DNA from: Neobacillus vireti
GTDB taxonomy: Bacteria > Bacillota > Bacilli > Bacillales > Cytobacillaceae
DNA length: 64,000 nucleotides
NCBI RefSeq assembly: GCF_001026695.1
Contig: NZ_LDNB01000005.1
Location: forward strand, 32,810-96,809
Direction of reading: 5' to 3'
Under the pieces are notes generated by a model. The model did no database searches. It was not told where the DNA came from and was given only the letters and a program-made list of their open reading frames with translations. Position 1 is the stretch's first letter. Every line of letters begins with the position of its first letter. Positions 25,378 to 34,098 of this stretch are shown here, in pieces. The position numbers and the translations under genes were made by a program.

Positions 25378-26168
25378 TACTTTCTCTCCTGACAAAGTTT
25401 ATTCACGTAATGCCGAATTATCTTAATCATAACATCTTCGCTATACATTTTTTGCCCGAAAATGAGCATTTCAAGGCTCCAAAACCAGAAACTCAAAAAG
25501 CTCATAAATCCATTAACACCAATACTTCCATGATATTCAATGATTTTTTTACCTTTGAGAAAATATTGTCCCTTTTTGTTAAAGAAGTTTACGAGAATAA
25601 TATTGAAGTATTCGATAGTAAGCAGCTAATTGAATGTAATAGGAAAAATGTACTCACCAACCCCCCCATGTGTTGCCACATACACTCTGCACATGTGGAA
25701 AGTGCTGACGATAAAAAATTACTTTGTAATAATAAATTGGTTACTAAACTAATCTGCTCGTTCATTACAATTATTTCAAATTTAGAAAATGTTAACAATC
25801 CTTTATTTAACAAATTGGACCGAATGTTAACTTTAATTAATAAAAAATTTGCTGCGCAGTATAGGTCTACTACGTAAAACAAGAGTTAATCTGGACCGTT
25901 TGCAGAAGACTTTTCTTATTGAACATTTTGATTCTCAAAACTATGGTTTTATATCTTTTATCACCAGATGGATTTCAGCGGTAAACAGTCTGTCATTCTC
26001 TGGTACATTCTTTGTCATTCGGTGGTAAAAACTATGTCAGAGGTGGTACATTTCAATGGCCGTAATCATCTTTGTAATAATAAATAGACCTTGTTGTATT
26101 TATCTTTATTATTGAACATTATTTTCAATTTAATAAAAAACAACAATGTTTACGAAAAAAGCAAAAAA
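25378..26168. other. AT-rich intergenic region between toxin cassette and defence island
   Basis: No convincing gene. Opposite-strand reading frames of 155 and 97 codons overlap across 25410-25882, but neither has a ribosome site. At 25985-26060 the short motifs GTCATTCTCTGGTACATT, GTCATTCGGTGGT and GTCAGAGGTGGTACATT repeat in the manner of the multiple end repeats of IS21-type elements, which suggests an insertion-sequence scar. No transposase sequence accompanies them. Confidence 0.35.
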
Positions 26169-26203
26169 AAATCCTCAAAATCTTTAATAGATTTGAGGAT
26201 TTT
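26169..26203 (-). terminator. terminator overlapping the stop of the DUF2357 gene
   Basis: ATCCTCAAAATCT pairs with AGATTTGAGGAT with one bulge. Nine Ts follow on the minus strand. The stop codon lies in the loop. Confidence 0.8.
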
Positions 26204-27671
26204 TATTCATTCCATTCAGTATCAGTGTCAACAACATCTTTAGATTTTGATCCTCGTCCCCTGGAAGCATCTGAATAGCGCCCATCCGGAATCTTTCATG
26301 GAAATCATTTCGAAAATACCTCATCCCTTCCGCATGCTCTTCATGAGTAGGTGTTAGGATGTAAGCCTCTTGGACTGCATTATTCCCTGTTTCCCGATGA
26401 AGGATGCCATCCCGATATTTGTGCATTTCCCCAAGAGCCGTCCCGAGATTATTGGGTACTCTGTATTTCGGGTCGAAGACAATAATTCCTCCGTTTCCCT
26501 CCAGTACGATATCGGGAATCATTTTCTGCGTATAAGTATGGAAAGTCTTTGAGTTATATTGATAGGATCTTTGATAATAGAGTGATATGGCTCCCTTCAA
26601 CTTAATTCGACTTTCATTATTTTCAGCTAAATTCAGAAAAATTCCTTCTCTAGTTGTTCGAAACAATCCGCTCATATCTAACACAAAATCGGTCTCTCTA
26701 AGAATTTTGACAATCTTCATGAAACACCACATTTCATATAATTGAAAGGTGTCCTTTAATGATATCGGATAGTCAAAGCCTATACCCTCGCGATTATGCT
26801 TATTGAGTCGGTCAAACCATTGATACCAAAGACGGTAGACAGGATGTTTCCGAAACTTTTGTGTAATCGTATAAGGACCGGTATTTGCGATAATTTCTTT
26901 GATAAACGGATTGTTCAACCATCGTTGGACAACCGCCTTATACTTCCTAGCTTTACGAGCCATCGCCTCATATTCTACAGCCTCATATTTCCGGAGAAGT
27001 CGATACAAATCTTGCAGTTGTTGCTTTAACACTTGATTTTCATAAAGATTTCTCGTTTCAAGTGTCTTAACATTTTGTACATTACTTGGAATATCAGTAC
27101 CATAGCCTTTAAAATCTAGCCAGCGTAAGGTTACGTGTTCGGTGTGCTGCACTTTCTCTCTTTTCATGGTCATTGAAAATTTTTCTAAACGCTGAATGGG
27201 CTGCTTTTCAATCCATGAAAAAATTTGTTTTAATAGATAGAAGGATTGGTCAATATAGCTCCATTGTGTCCAGCTGATATCCCAATTTCTTCCGAATGCC
27301 GAAACACTTGTCTCTAAGCCGCTTAACTGAAAGCAGCTATTTGCCTCCTCCAAGATTTCTTCCAGCATCCAATTGAACTGTTCTTCAGTCAGCTTGCGTT
27401 CATCAGGGTAAATAAAGGTTTCATAGTTTTGACCATTGATGAAAATCTTTACTAAGCCGGACTGGAACGGAGTAATTAACGTAGCAAACCAACAACTTTG
27501 TTCCTGATAAAAAGGCAAGGGAATATTATGAAACCGAACATCCACCTGAGTTCCTTTATAACGTAACCTATATTCCGTTGCTTCCGTCAGATAGGCATCT
27601 AAAAAAGGGATCCATCCTTGCTGGACATCCCATAATTCCAGACTATTATCTCCAGAATTGTGTTGCCCCAT
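26184..27671 (-). CDS. DUF2357/PD-(D/E)XK nuclease, McrC-like partner
   Basis: A 495-residue protein. Residues 1-250 have the beta-rich layout of DUF2357 (RLRYKGTQVDVRFHNIPLPF, LVKIFINGQNYETFIYPDE). The C-terminal third is a PD-(D/E)XK nuclease of the PDDEXK_7 type: LYEMWCFMKIVKILRE, KMIPDIVLEGNGG, IIVFDPKYRV with D-x-K, and the closing QEAYILTPT. This architecture functions as the nuclease subunit paired with McrB-like motors in modification-dependent (type IV) restriction. Its ATG lies inside the 3' end of the AAA+ gene (26-nt overlap), which supports complex formation. Active-site residues look intact. Confidence 0.85.
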   Translation of the reverse strand: MGQHNSGDNSLELWDVQQGWIPFLDAYLTEATEYRLRYKGTQVDVRFHNIPLPFYQEQSCWFATLITPFQSGLVKIFINGQNYETFIYPDERKLTEEQFNWMLEEILEEANSCFQLSGLETSVSAFGRNWDISWTQWSYIDQSFYLLKQIFSWIEKQPIQRLEKFSMTMKREKVQHTEHVTLRWLDFKGYGTDIPSNVQNVKTLETRNLYENQVLKQQLQDLYRLLRKYEAVEYEAMARKARKYKAVVQRWLNNPFIKEIIANTGPYTITQKFRKHPVYRLWYQWFDRLNKHNREGIGFDYPISLKDTFQLYEMWCFMKIVKILRETDFVLDMSGLFRTTREGIFLNLAENNESRIKLKGAISLYYQRSYQYNSKTFHTYTQKMIPDIVLEGNGGIIVFDPKYRVPNNLGTALGEMHKYRDGILHRETGNNAVQEAYILTPTHEEHAEGMRYFRNDFHERFRMGAIQMLPGDEDQNLKMLLTLILNGMNKNPQIY

Positions 27672-29871
27672 AGTATTCCAGCTCCTCTTTCATCCGTCTT
27701 ACATGCTGAAGAGAAATCGAAGAAGACTGTAAATTTCCTGTCAGCCATTGTTCTATCTGTTCCAGCATTTCCGTAATCCGTTCATCTCCACGAACTTTTG
27801 TTAGCACCTTTTCAGAGATCACCCGATCTAGCGCATCGATTGGATCCATCTGATGCTCTTCAGGAAGCTGATGATTGGCATATAATTTTTGCAGCATTTC
27901 GCCCATCGAGCGATAGCCAAAATGAAGGTTATAGTTGGATAGGTTTCGATGCAATGCCTTTAGCAGCAGAAATTCTTTTGTAAGCGCTGCTCTTACCTCT
28001 TGATTTACTTGTTCCCAATAGGAATCAAAATCAACATCGGATAGGGTCATAACAAATGCACGATCAAGGACTTTATCAGAAATGGAATGAGTGGTTTCAT
28101 CCACATTAATGGTTCCCAAAACATAGACATTCGGCGGAATTAATAGTTTCTTAGGAATATCCGTAATCTGATCATCTTGATGTAAAGGAATTTCTTTACG
28201 CGATTCAACAGCACTTAAATAATCACTTAAATAATACTCCACCCGGGCCAAGTTCATTTCATCCAATAAAATAAAATGCGGTTTTTCTCGCTCTTTTAAC
28301 GCATTCAATAGGACATTCAGGAATTCTGTTTTTACATAGCGCTTTTCAAATGAACTATAGTACCCGAAGAGTGCAGCAGCATCGGTCCAGTCCGGGCGTA
28401 CAGGAATAATCGTGAAATATGGATTTTCACTCTCATATTCTAGTCCATAAACTGCATTTGCATATAACCGGCACAGTTGTGTTTTGCCAGTTCCCGAAAT
28501 TCCACTTAACAGGACAAAATGTTTATCATCCAATGCGGTAAGATTTAGATGTAAATCACGAATAATTTCATTAGAAAAAGTAAATTGACTATTGGAAATG
28601 GTGTTGATGATCTCATGATAGGTGAAATTTGGCTCCAAGCCTACGGCAGATTCTGTCCCTTCTTCATCCACTGTTGGTGATAAAGAATCATCAGATGGCA
28701 GCTCCAATTTTTTACTTGCATGGGCAAATAACAAAGCTGAATCTATAAAGTGTTTCTTAACACTCTCAGCACCTTCAACAAATGATTGAGTTTCATTATT
28801 GTAGGTTCCGACACAATACCTTGTTCCGTTCACATGAAAATGATGTTCTTTTAACAATCGCATGGCACCATTCATTACTGACTGGTTGTCCTGACTGTGG
28901 GTGGCAAATACTTTGGTAATCCACCATTCTATATTGCCATTTCCAATAATTTCTCTAGCACTGGTAAAAATATGGTTGTGACCTTCAAGTTGAACGATAA
29001 TGGTTTGAAATGGTGAATTCTTATCATGATATTCAAGGTAGCTAATATATCCTTTCGTGAGCATTTGTTCCCCATCATGAATAGTAAAGGCCTGGCGTTT
29101 CCCAGTTGTTTTGTAATCTTCTAAGGCAGAAATATCAACTGTATACTCACGACCTAATAAGCGGGTTTCATTTATGTTTCGCGACGCTCCTAAGAGCAAT
29201 AAGGCATCGTACGCCTTTTTTGAAAGATCGATATCTTCATTATAAAAATCGCGGAATGAAGCTAATTTGTCCCAGACCTTAACAAGTTCTTTTAATATGT
29301 CTTCTTCATCTACCTGTCCCTCTAATGGCAGACTCGTTCCAATTTGGAACCAAGGTCGTTTTCTAGGCTTAACACACCCTTTTATGAACTGAATCATTTC
29401 ATCTTTTGCTAAAGTAGTTTTTTCCTTCCATCCTGTAAAAATTGAATAAGTTGGCGGTATAGCTTCTAAAACATTATGAATTTGATTATTTCTTACCCAT
29501 GCCCAAAATGGTATGAAATTTAGCTCTATGTGAAAAAGTATCATTTGGCTAATCCCATCAAGCTCTAGCGTCAATAAATTGTATTCTTTTTCCTCCACTT
29601 TACGGTTAAGTTTAACAAAATATTTACGGCCAATGTCAGATTCCTTTTTCTTTTCGGCATAAGTGGGATTTCTGGCATCACTGTAAGTGGTTGAAAGAGT
29701 CGTATCATAACTTTTGATAGTAAACTCATTTCCAAGGCGAATCCCGATTTTGTCAATCAATCGTTGAAATAACGGTTTTATGGCCGGGGATACTTCATCA
29801 AGCACATTACGACACCGAATCTCAGTGTTGTCTTCGTTAAAAAGTGTTTGATAATATGTAAGATTTAACAT
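27646..29871 (-). CDS. McrB-like AAA+ ATPase/GTPase of a type IV restriction system
   Basis: About 741 residues from the ATG at 29871, which has AGGTGA upstream; a GTG 11 codons earlier is possible. The N-terminal region to about residue 420 resembles the MrcB-type DNA-reading part (NFIPFWAWVRNNQIHNVLEA, TYSIFTGWKEKT). The AAA_5 motor shows LLSGISGTGKTQLCRLYA (Walker A), FILLDEMNLARVEYYLSD (Walker B with the McrB-like N) and YVLGTINVDETTHSIS in the sensor I position, where canonical McrB has MNTADRS. It is thus a divergent, DUF2357-partnered McrB. It probably uses NTP hydrolysis to translocate DNA and activate the nuclease. Confidence 0.85.
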   Translation of the reverse strand: MLNLTYYQTLFNEDNTEIRCRNVLDEVSPAIKPLFQRLIDKIGIRLGNEFTIKSYDTTLSTTYSDARNPTYAEKKKESDIGRKYFVKLNRKVEEKEYNLLTLELDGISQMILFHIELNFIPFWAWVRNNQIHNVLEAIPPTYSIFTGWKEKTTLAKDEMIQFIKGCVKPRKRPWFQIGTSLPLEGQVDEEDILKELVKVWDKLASFRDFYNEDIDLSKKAYDALLLLGASRNINETRLLGREYTVDISALEDYKTTGKRQAFTIHDGEQMLTKGYISYLEYHDKNSPFQTIIVQLEGHNHIFTSAREIIGNGNIEWWITKVFATHSQDNQSVMNGAMRLLKEHHFHVNGTRYCVGTYNNETQSFVEGAESVKKHFIDSALLFAHASKKLELPSDDSLSPTVDEEGTESAVGLEPNFTYHEIINTISNSQFTFSNEIIRDLHLNLTALDDKHFVLLSGISGTGKTQLCRLYANAVYGLEYESENPYFTIIPVRPDWTDAAALFGYYSSFEKRYVKTEFLNVLLNALKEREKPHFILLDEMNLARVEYYLSDYLSAVESRKEIPLHQDDQITDIPKKLLIPPNVYVLGTINVDETTHSISDKVLDRAFVMTLSDVDFDSYWEQVNQEVRAALTKEFLLLKALHRNLSNYNLHFGYRSMGEMLQKLYANHQLPEEHQMDPIDALDRVISEKVLTKVRGDERITEMLEQIEQWLTGNLQSSSISLQHVRRMKEELEYYGATQFWR

Positions 29872-29956
29872 GACGTCACCTGCTTTATAATGTACTGTAT
29901 TCACCCTTAAATCGATAAATTAATCTTCCTTGATTTATTCTTGGATAGATCCTTTG

Positions 29957-32389
29957 CTAGTATTGGATTCCGTAATTCTTTGCTCTCCGTTCAAAGTGAT
30001 AATGAAGACGGTATTCGCATATTTCCCTAGTCCAATAGAAAAGAATTTCCTCATCTTCTTCAGCAACATCAAAGTTTAACACAAACATATCATTTTCAAA
30101 TGAAATTAATCCCTTTGAGCTGCCACTCCATTTTGTCATTGGCATTGTAGCAATCAATTTGCTAACACCCTTTTCATCATAGTCCCATAGTTTTCTAGCA
30201 CCCTTGTCGGAAAAATCAATCCTTTTCCGGTGCTCTTTTTCCATTAGGTATTGATGAAAGAATGGTGCAGCTTCTTTTGATGTAATTGGTTTATTCCAGT
30301 TGGATTTCTCTCGACTAAACATGGCCAATAAAACGACCATCTTATAACTCTTTGCCATACCAGTTCTTTCAACTTCAACAAGCCAATTTTCGTATCGATT
30401 ATATACCGATAGCTCCTGCTCACTTAATTCTTCAGCCCACTTTAGAAATCCGAAAAAAGAATGAAATTCCTGTTTGTATTGCGGGGAGTCTGAAAATCCC
30501 TTTAAATGCAATTCTAAATATGCAGGTCTCCTGCCAAGCTCCCGTTTTAAATCCATATAATCATTAAATAGCTTTTCTCTTCTTGGCTGTCTTTTCCGGG
30601 ACATTTCTTGGAGGAGATTAATAGCATTTACATCTAAATTCATCTCACAGAATTCCGGCAGAGCTGGTTGAATATTTCTGACTTTCCCTTCAGTAGGTTG
30701 GGTATCAAATAAACTGAGCTTAATGTCAGCATTTCGGTAATTTCCTATTAAATCCACAATCACACATGTTTCTTTACCCGGGTGTAAACGTAGACCACGA
30801 CCAATTTGCTGAGTAAAAACGGTTAATGACTCAGTCGGGCGGACAAACAATAATGTGTCGACTGCTGGAATATCAACTCCCTCGTTAAAGAGATCAACTG
30901 TAAAAATGATGTCCAGGTCACCCTTTGCTAATTCAGATATCGCCTGTTCTCTACTAATACCGGTCTGCTGTGAATGTAAACTAATTGTTTGATATCCATG
31001 CTTATTGAAAAAATGTGATAAAAAGTTGGCTTGTTTGATTGAAGAACAAAATCCTAATGTCCTTGTTTGTTTATTATTTTCCCATGCAGCTAGAACCTTA
31101 GAAGCTACATCTTCTCTTAATTGAGCTTGGAGTAATTCCTCTTCATCATAGCGATTTCCTAACCAGGTTATCTGGCTGTAATCCGTATCATCATAAACGC
31201 CAAAATATTTAAATGGCGCTAACCATTTCCGGTTAATAGCTTCTAAGAAATCAAGTCTAAAAGCAACGTTACCATCACAAATGGCATAAACATCCTTGTT
31301 ATCATTACGATCTGGTGTTGCCGTAATTCCTAGAAGGAAGCGCGGTTTGAAATAATCAAGTACCCGTTGATATGAATCAGCTGCAGCATGATGAAATTCA
31401 TCAATGATGACTAAATCAAATTCATCCGGTTGAAACTGCTCAAGATGCTTCTTCATACTTAGTGTATAAATCGAAGCAAAGATTGCATCAGCATGGCTTT
31501 CTTTCGTTTTTCCATTGTATATTCCATATTGCTTTTCAGGCATGATTCTTTTAAAAGAGTCTCTAGCCTGGATGAGAATTTCTTCACGATGGGCAATAAA
31601 GAGAATCCTTTTAAAGTTTTGGGCAAAGAACCCTGCCAAATAAGTCTTACCCAAACCAGTAGCCATTACAACAAGCGCCTTGTTATACTCTTCTTCAAGT
31701 GTTTTATTTAACTCTTCAAGCGCTTCAATCTGTGCAAATCTCGGCTTTATTTCCCCATATGATTCAGACGTTTCAAATATAACCTCTGGTCTAAATGGAA
31801 TCGCTTTCTTCTTCGGTAGCATTAAATCCAGTTCTTCAAGCTCGGTCCATTTCTGTGTTAGATTTGGATATTTCCGTTGATATTTATAAAAATTATCTCT
31901 ATATTCTTCTAAAGTTTCTTTGTTTAATGGTACTGATTGACTGTCGTAAAATAAGTTCAGAAATTCTGATTGTGCTTCCTCAAAAACCTCTATTTCATCA
32001 CTGACTGCCAGATTCCATTCAATCCCTTGATTTAGTGCTGACTTTGATAAATTAGACGATCCAACAAACAAGTAGTCATGCTCACTTGATTGAAACAAAT
32101 AGGCCTTTGGATGAAAGGAAACCCCACTACTTTTCCAAATCCTTGTTTTTATTCGTTCGTCAATGACAAGTAGTTCATCAAGTGCTTCGGGCTGGGTAAT
32201 ATATAAATAATCTCCGGTACAAATCTTAATATCTGCCCCATTTACCGCAGCCCTTTTTAAGCCCTCTTTTAAAAATTGGACTCCAGATTTCATAATAAAT
32301 GAGGTTAGAATACAAATGGTCGAAGCCTCTTCTAGCTTTTCAATTAAATGATTTCCTAGATCCCCAGTTATCAGTTGAACCTTACTCAT
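29957..32389 (-). CDS. PLD-domain/SF2 helicase fusion
   Basis: About 810 residues. Residues 1-170 are a phospholipase-D-type nuclease domain with FHPKAYLF (HxK) and FVGSSNLSKSAL. The second Asp of the HKD motif is not obvious. A DEAD/DEAH-like SF2 helicase follows: ALVVMATGLGKTYLA (motif I), LVIIDEFHHAAA (motif II, DEFH), LLGITATPDRND (III), FTVDLFNEGVDIPAVDTLLF (V) and TQQIGRGLRLHPGK (VI). The last 240 residues are an unassigned accessory domain. The ATG at 32389 overlaps the end of the MazG-like gene. Such fusions occur in phage-defence islands; DNA unwinding coupled to nicking is the likely activity. Confidence 0.87.
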   Translation of the reverse strand: MSKVQLITGDLGNHLIEKLEEASTICILTSFIMKSGVQFLKEGLKRAAVNGADIKICTGDYLYITQPEALDELLVIDERIKTRIWKSSGVSFHPKAYLFQSSEHDYLFVGSSNLSKSALNQGIEWNLAVSDEIEVFEEAQSEFLNLFYDSQSVPLNKETLEEYRDNFYKYQRKYPNLTQKWTELEELDLMLPKKKAIPFRPEVIFETSESYGEIKPRFAQIEALEELNKTLEEEYNKALVVMATGLGKTYLAGFFAQNFKRILFIAHREEILIQARDSFKRIMPEKQYGIYNGKTKESHADAIFASIYTLSMKKHLEQFQPDEFDLVIIDEFHHAAADSYQRVLDYFKPRFLLGITATPDRNDNKDVYAICDGNVAFRLDFLEAINRKWLAPFKYFGVYDDTDYSQITWLGNRYDEEELLQAQLREDVASKVLAAWENNKQTRTLGFCSSIKQANFLSHFFNKHGYQTISLHSQQTGISREQAISELAKGDLDIIFTVDLFNEGVDIPAVDTLLFVRPTESLTVFTQQIGRGLRLHPGKETCVIVDLIGNYRNADIKLSLFDTQPTEGKVRNIQPALPEFCEMNLDVNAINLLQEMSRKRQPRREKLFNDYMDLKRELGRRPAYLELHLKGFSDSPQYKQEFHSFFGFLKWAEELSEQELSVYNRYENWLVEVERTGMAKSYKMVVLLAMFSREKSNWNKPITSKEAAPFFHQYLMEKEHRKRIDFSDKGARKLWDYDEKGVSKLIATMPMTKWSGSSKGLISFENDMFVLNFDVAEEDEEILFYWTREICEYRLHYHFERRAKNYGIQY

Positions 32390-32708
32390 CCTCAACTTCG
32401 ATTAAAAAGATTTTTTCCTTAAAGCCGCCACGCTTTTCTGCCTTCAGTTGGCGGACCACTTCAACGGTCTCAATTGTTGCACCGTGACATTCAGCTAGCG
32501 CGTGAATAATTTCTAACAAGTCTGCTAACTCTTCAATTGCATCTTTATCATTTTCAGCTTGTACATACTCTTCTAATTCTTCGAAACTTTTATTTTTAAG
32601 TTCCGTTATGTATTCTTGGTTGGCTAAAATTCTTGTGCTAAACTTTTTACCAGTGCTCTCTATTACTTCGGGAATACGGTCGCGGACGAGTTTGTTGTAA
32701 ACAGGCAT
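32382..32708 (-). CDS. MazG-like nucleoside triphosphate pyrophosphohydrolase
   Basis: A 108-residue all-alpha protein of the MazG-like superfamily. YNKLVRDRIPEVIES is the characteristic start of this subgroup, and the metal-binding ELADLLEIIHALAE provides the E-x-x-D pattern. Relatives hydrolyse (d)NTPs to NMP and PPi. In a defence setting it could lower nucleotide pools or remove modified nucleotides, but it could equally be a house-cleaning enzyme. It is the upstream partner of the PLD-helicase, which it overlaps by 8 nt. An AT-rich stretch upstream (32709-32800) may hold the promoter. Confidence 0.87.
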   Translation of the reverse strand: MPVYNKLVRDRIPEVIESTGKKFSTRILANQEYITELKNKSFEELEEYVQAENDKDAIEELADLLEIIHALAECHGATIETVEVVRQLKAEKRGGFKEKIFLIEVEDE

Positions 32709-32885
32709 TTTGAGATAACCCCCATATAGTTATATTCCTATTATAACCATTAGAAATATAGATTTGTAAATATAATGGTTTCGTACGGAATATGGTAAGT
32801 TTCTGATCATTCAATGAATGATTTTGTTGTTTCGTTTATTTCCGTATATTGGAATATCACTTGTTTCTACTTTGTTTATTCCTCA

Positions 32886-33728
32886 TCACTTGTTAAAATA
32901 AGACCCAAGTCTCCATTGATTCCACAAATTCTTTTTTTCGGCTCTTCCAGGAGCAACACAATAATCATTTATTTCAGTCTTATCACCCCTATATGTAAAA
33001 GGAAGAGAATCTTTATTAAGGTATACATATTCGGCAATATACCTTCTAGCAGCAGTAATACCTATTAAATCATTCCTTAATAATTCTGTTTTTTCATTAA
33101 AAACCATCTCTACTTTATAGGGTTTATACGCTCTACTTCCTGTTATAATAAAATGAAGCTCATTTTTTCGATTTATGTGGCTGATAATTTCTTTTGGCAT
33201 ACCAGAGGAACGCCTTTTTGACTTGAATTTATTTTTAATTTCAAAAAAATTTTTTAATAGATATTGAAGAACGGAATCATTCGTTTTTATTTTTTCCAGG
33301 CTTTCCATAACATGATCCCAAGTAAGGCGTATAACCTGAACATCTTCATTAATAAATAATCTTTTATGCGCTGAAATTTGTCCTTCATCTAAAGTGCCTC
33401 TTATTTTAAATTCAAAAAGTAAATTAAAATTGTTTCCACAAATCCATACATCTGGTATCGAACCAGAATTGTCTTCTAGATCTGAATGAATTACCCCACT
33501 TTTATACGGCGCAATGCCAATAATATATTCGTAAGGTTTTGACTGTTGGGGACAATATTTTGTTCGAATATTAATTGATTGATTAGAAAATTGGAAATCA
33601 TTAGCATGGTAAGCCATTAATCCCTTAATAAATTGAGGAAGAATTAATTGGTCTTTATAATCCAAAATACACATCAAGATATTTGTATAGTGGTCTTCCT
33701 CTTGTCCCTGATACTGAAAAATGTTCAT
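32886..33728 (-). CDS. PD-(D/E)XK nuclease-family protein
   Basis: About 280 residues from the ATG at 33728 (AGAGGTG 6 nt upstream). The N-terminus FQYQGQEEDHYTNILMCIL is the common E-D-x-x-T-N-x-L start of a defence-associated PD-(D/E)XK group. The core GSIPDVWICG...LLFEFKIRGTLDEGQISAHK supplies Asp and the E-x-K catalytic triad, followed by a helix. The C-terminal 120 residues are unassigned, with PFTYRGDKTEIND. It is a likely DNA nuclease or effector. It is transcribed towards the MazG/PLD-helicase genes with 180 nt between, so it may be a first gene of that cluster or an independent unit. Confidence 0.75.
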   Translation of the reverse strand: MNIFQYQGQEEDHYTNILMCILDYKDQLILPQFIKGLMAYHANDFQFSNQSINIRTKYCPQQSKPYEYIIGIAPYKSGVIHSDLEDNSGSIPDVWICGNNFNLLFEFKIRGTLDEGQISAHKRLFINEDVQVIRLTWDHVMESLEKIKTNDSVLQYLLKNFFEIKNKFKSKRRSSGMPKEIISHINRKNELHFIITGSRAYKPYKVEMVFNEKTELLRNDLIGITAARRYIAEYVYLNKDSLPFTYRGDKTEINDYCVAPGRAEKKNLWNQWRLGSYFNK

Positions 33729-33880
33729 TGCATTCACCTCTTTATCATTTATTTAATATTCGGTGAACCAGAATGTAACCCCTTTATTTTCCATATAAAA
33801 AGAGTTTTAAGTGTCTTCTTCCTTCCAAATGGAACGGCTATCTCAGTATTAAATAAAGTGGTCATAAGTTAAAAAATTGG

Positions 33881-33925
33881 TGACTGCCCCCGGAGTTTTA
33901 ATGCTTTACCCAGCGGGGGCAATCA
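33881..33925. repeat. REP-like GC-rich hairpin, copy 3
   Basis: TGACTGCCCCC pairs with GGGGGCAATCA around a loop containing GTTTTAATGCTTTA. Same layout as the copies at 521, 12837 and 63763. Confidence 0.6.
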
Positions 33926-34034
33926 CTGAGTAACAATTTGTCCAATATTACATTTATTTGGACTTCTTTAAAATCCCTATTGGTAAGCTTAAATTTCTTA
34001 CTATTACTTCCCGCATAATATTATTTCTCCACTA

Positions 34035-34066
34035 AAAAAGGGGAAATTCAGCCATCTCCCCTTTTT
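34035..34066 (-). terminator. terminator of the Druantia-like operon
   Basis: AAAAAGGGGA pairs with TCCCCTTTTT around a 12-nt loop, 33 nt after the stop of the large helicase gene. Confidence 0.75.
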
Positions 34067-34098
34067 ATTATTTCATTTTTACAAAGTAATAATTGGCT

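Noticed and set aside
25410..25877. 155-codon plus-strand frame, with a 97-codon frame on the other strand
   Set aside because: No ribosome site, the frame starts in the promoter region of the coiled-coil gene, and both strands are equally open. Could still be a decayed gene, but not supportable.
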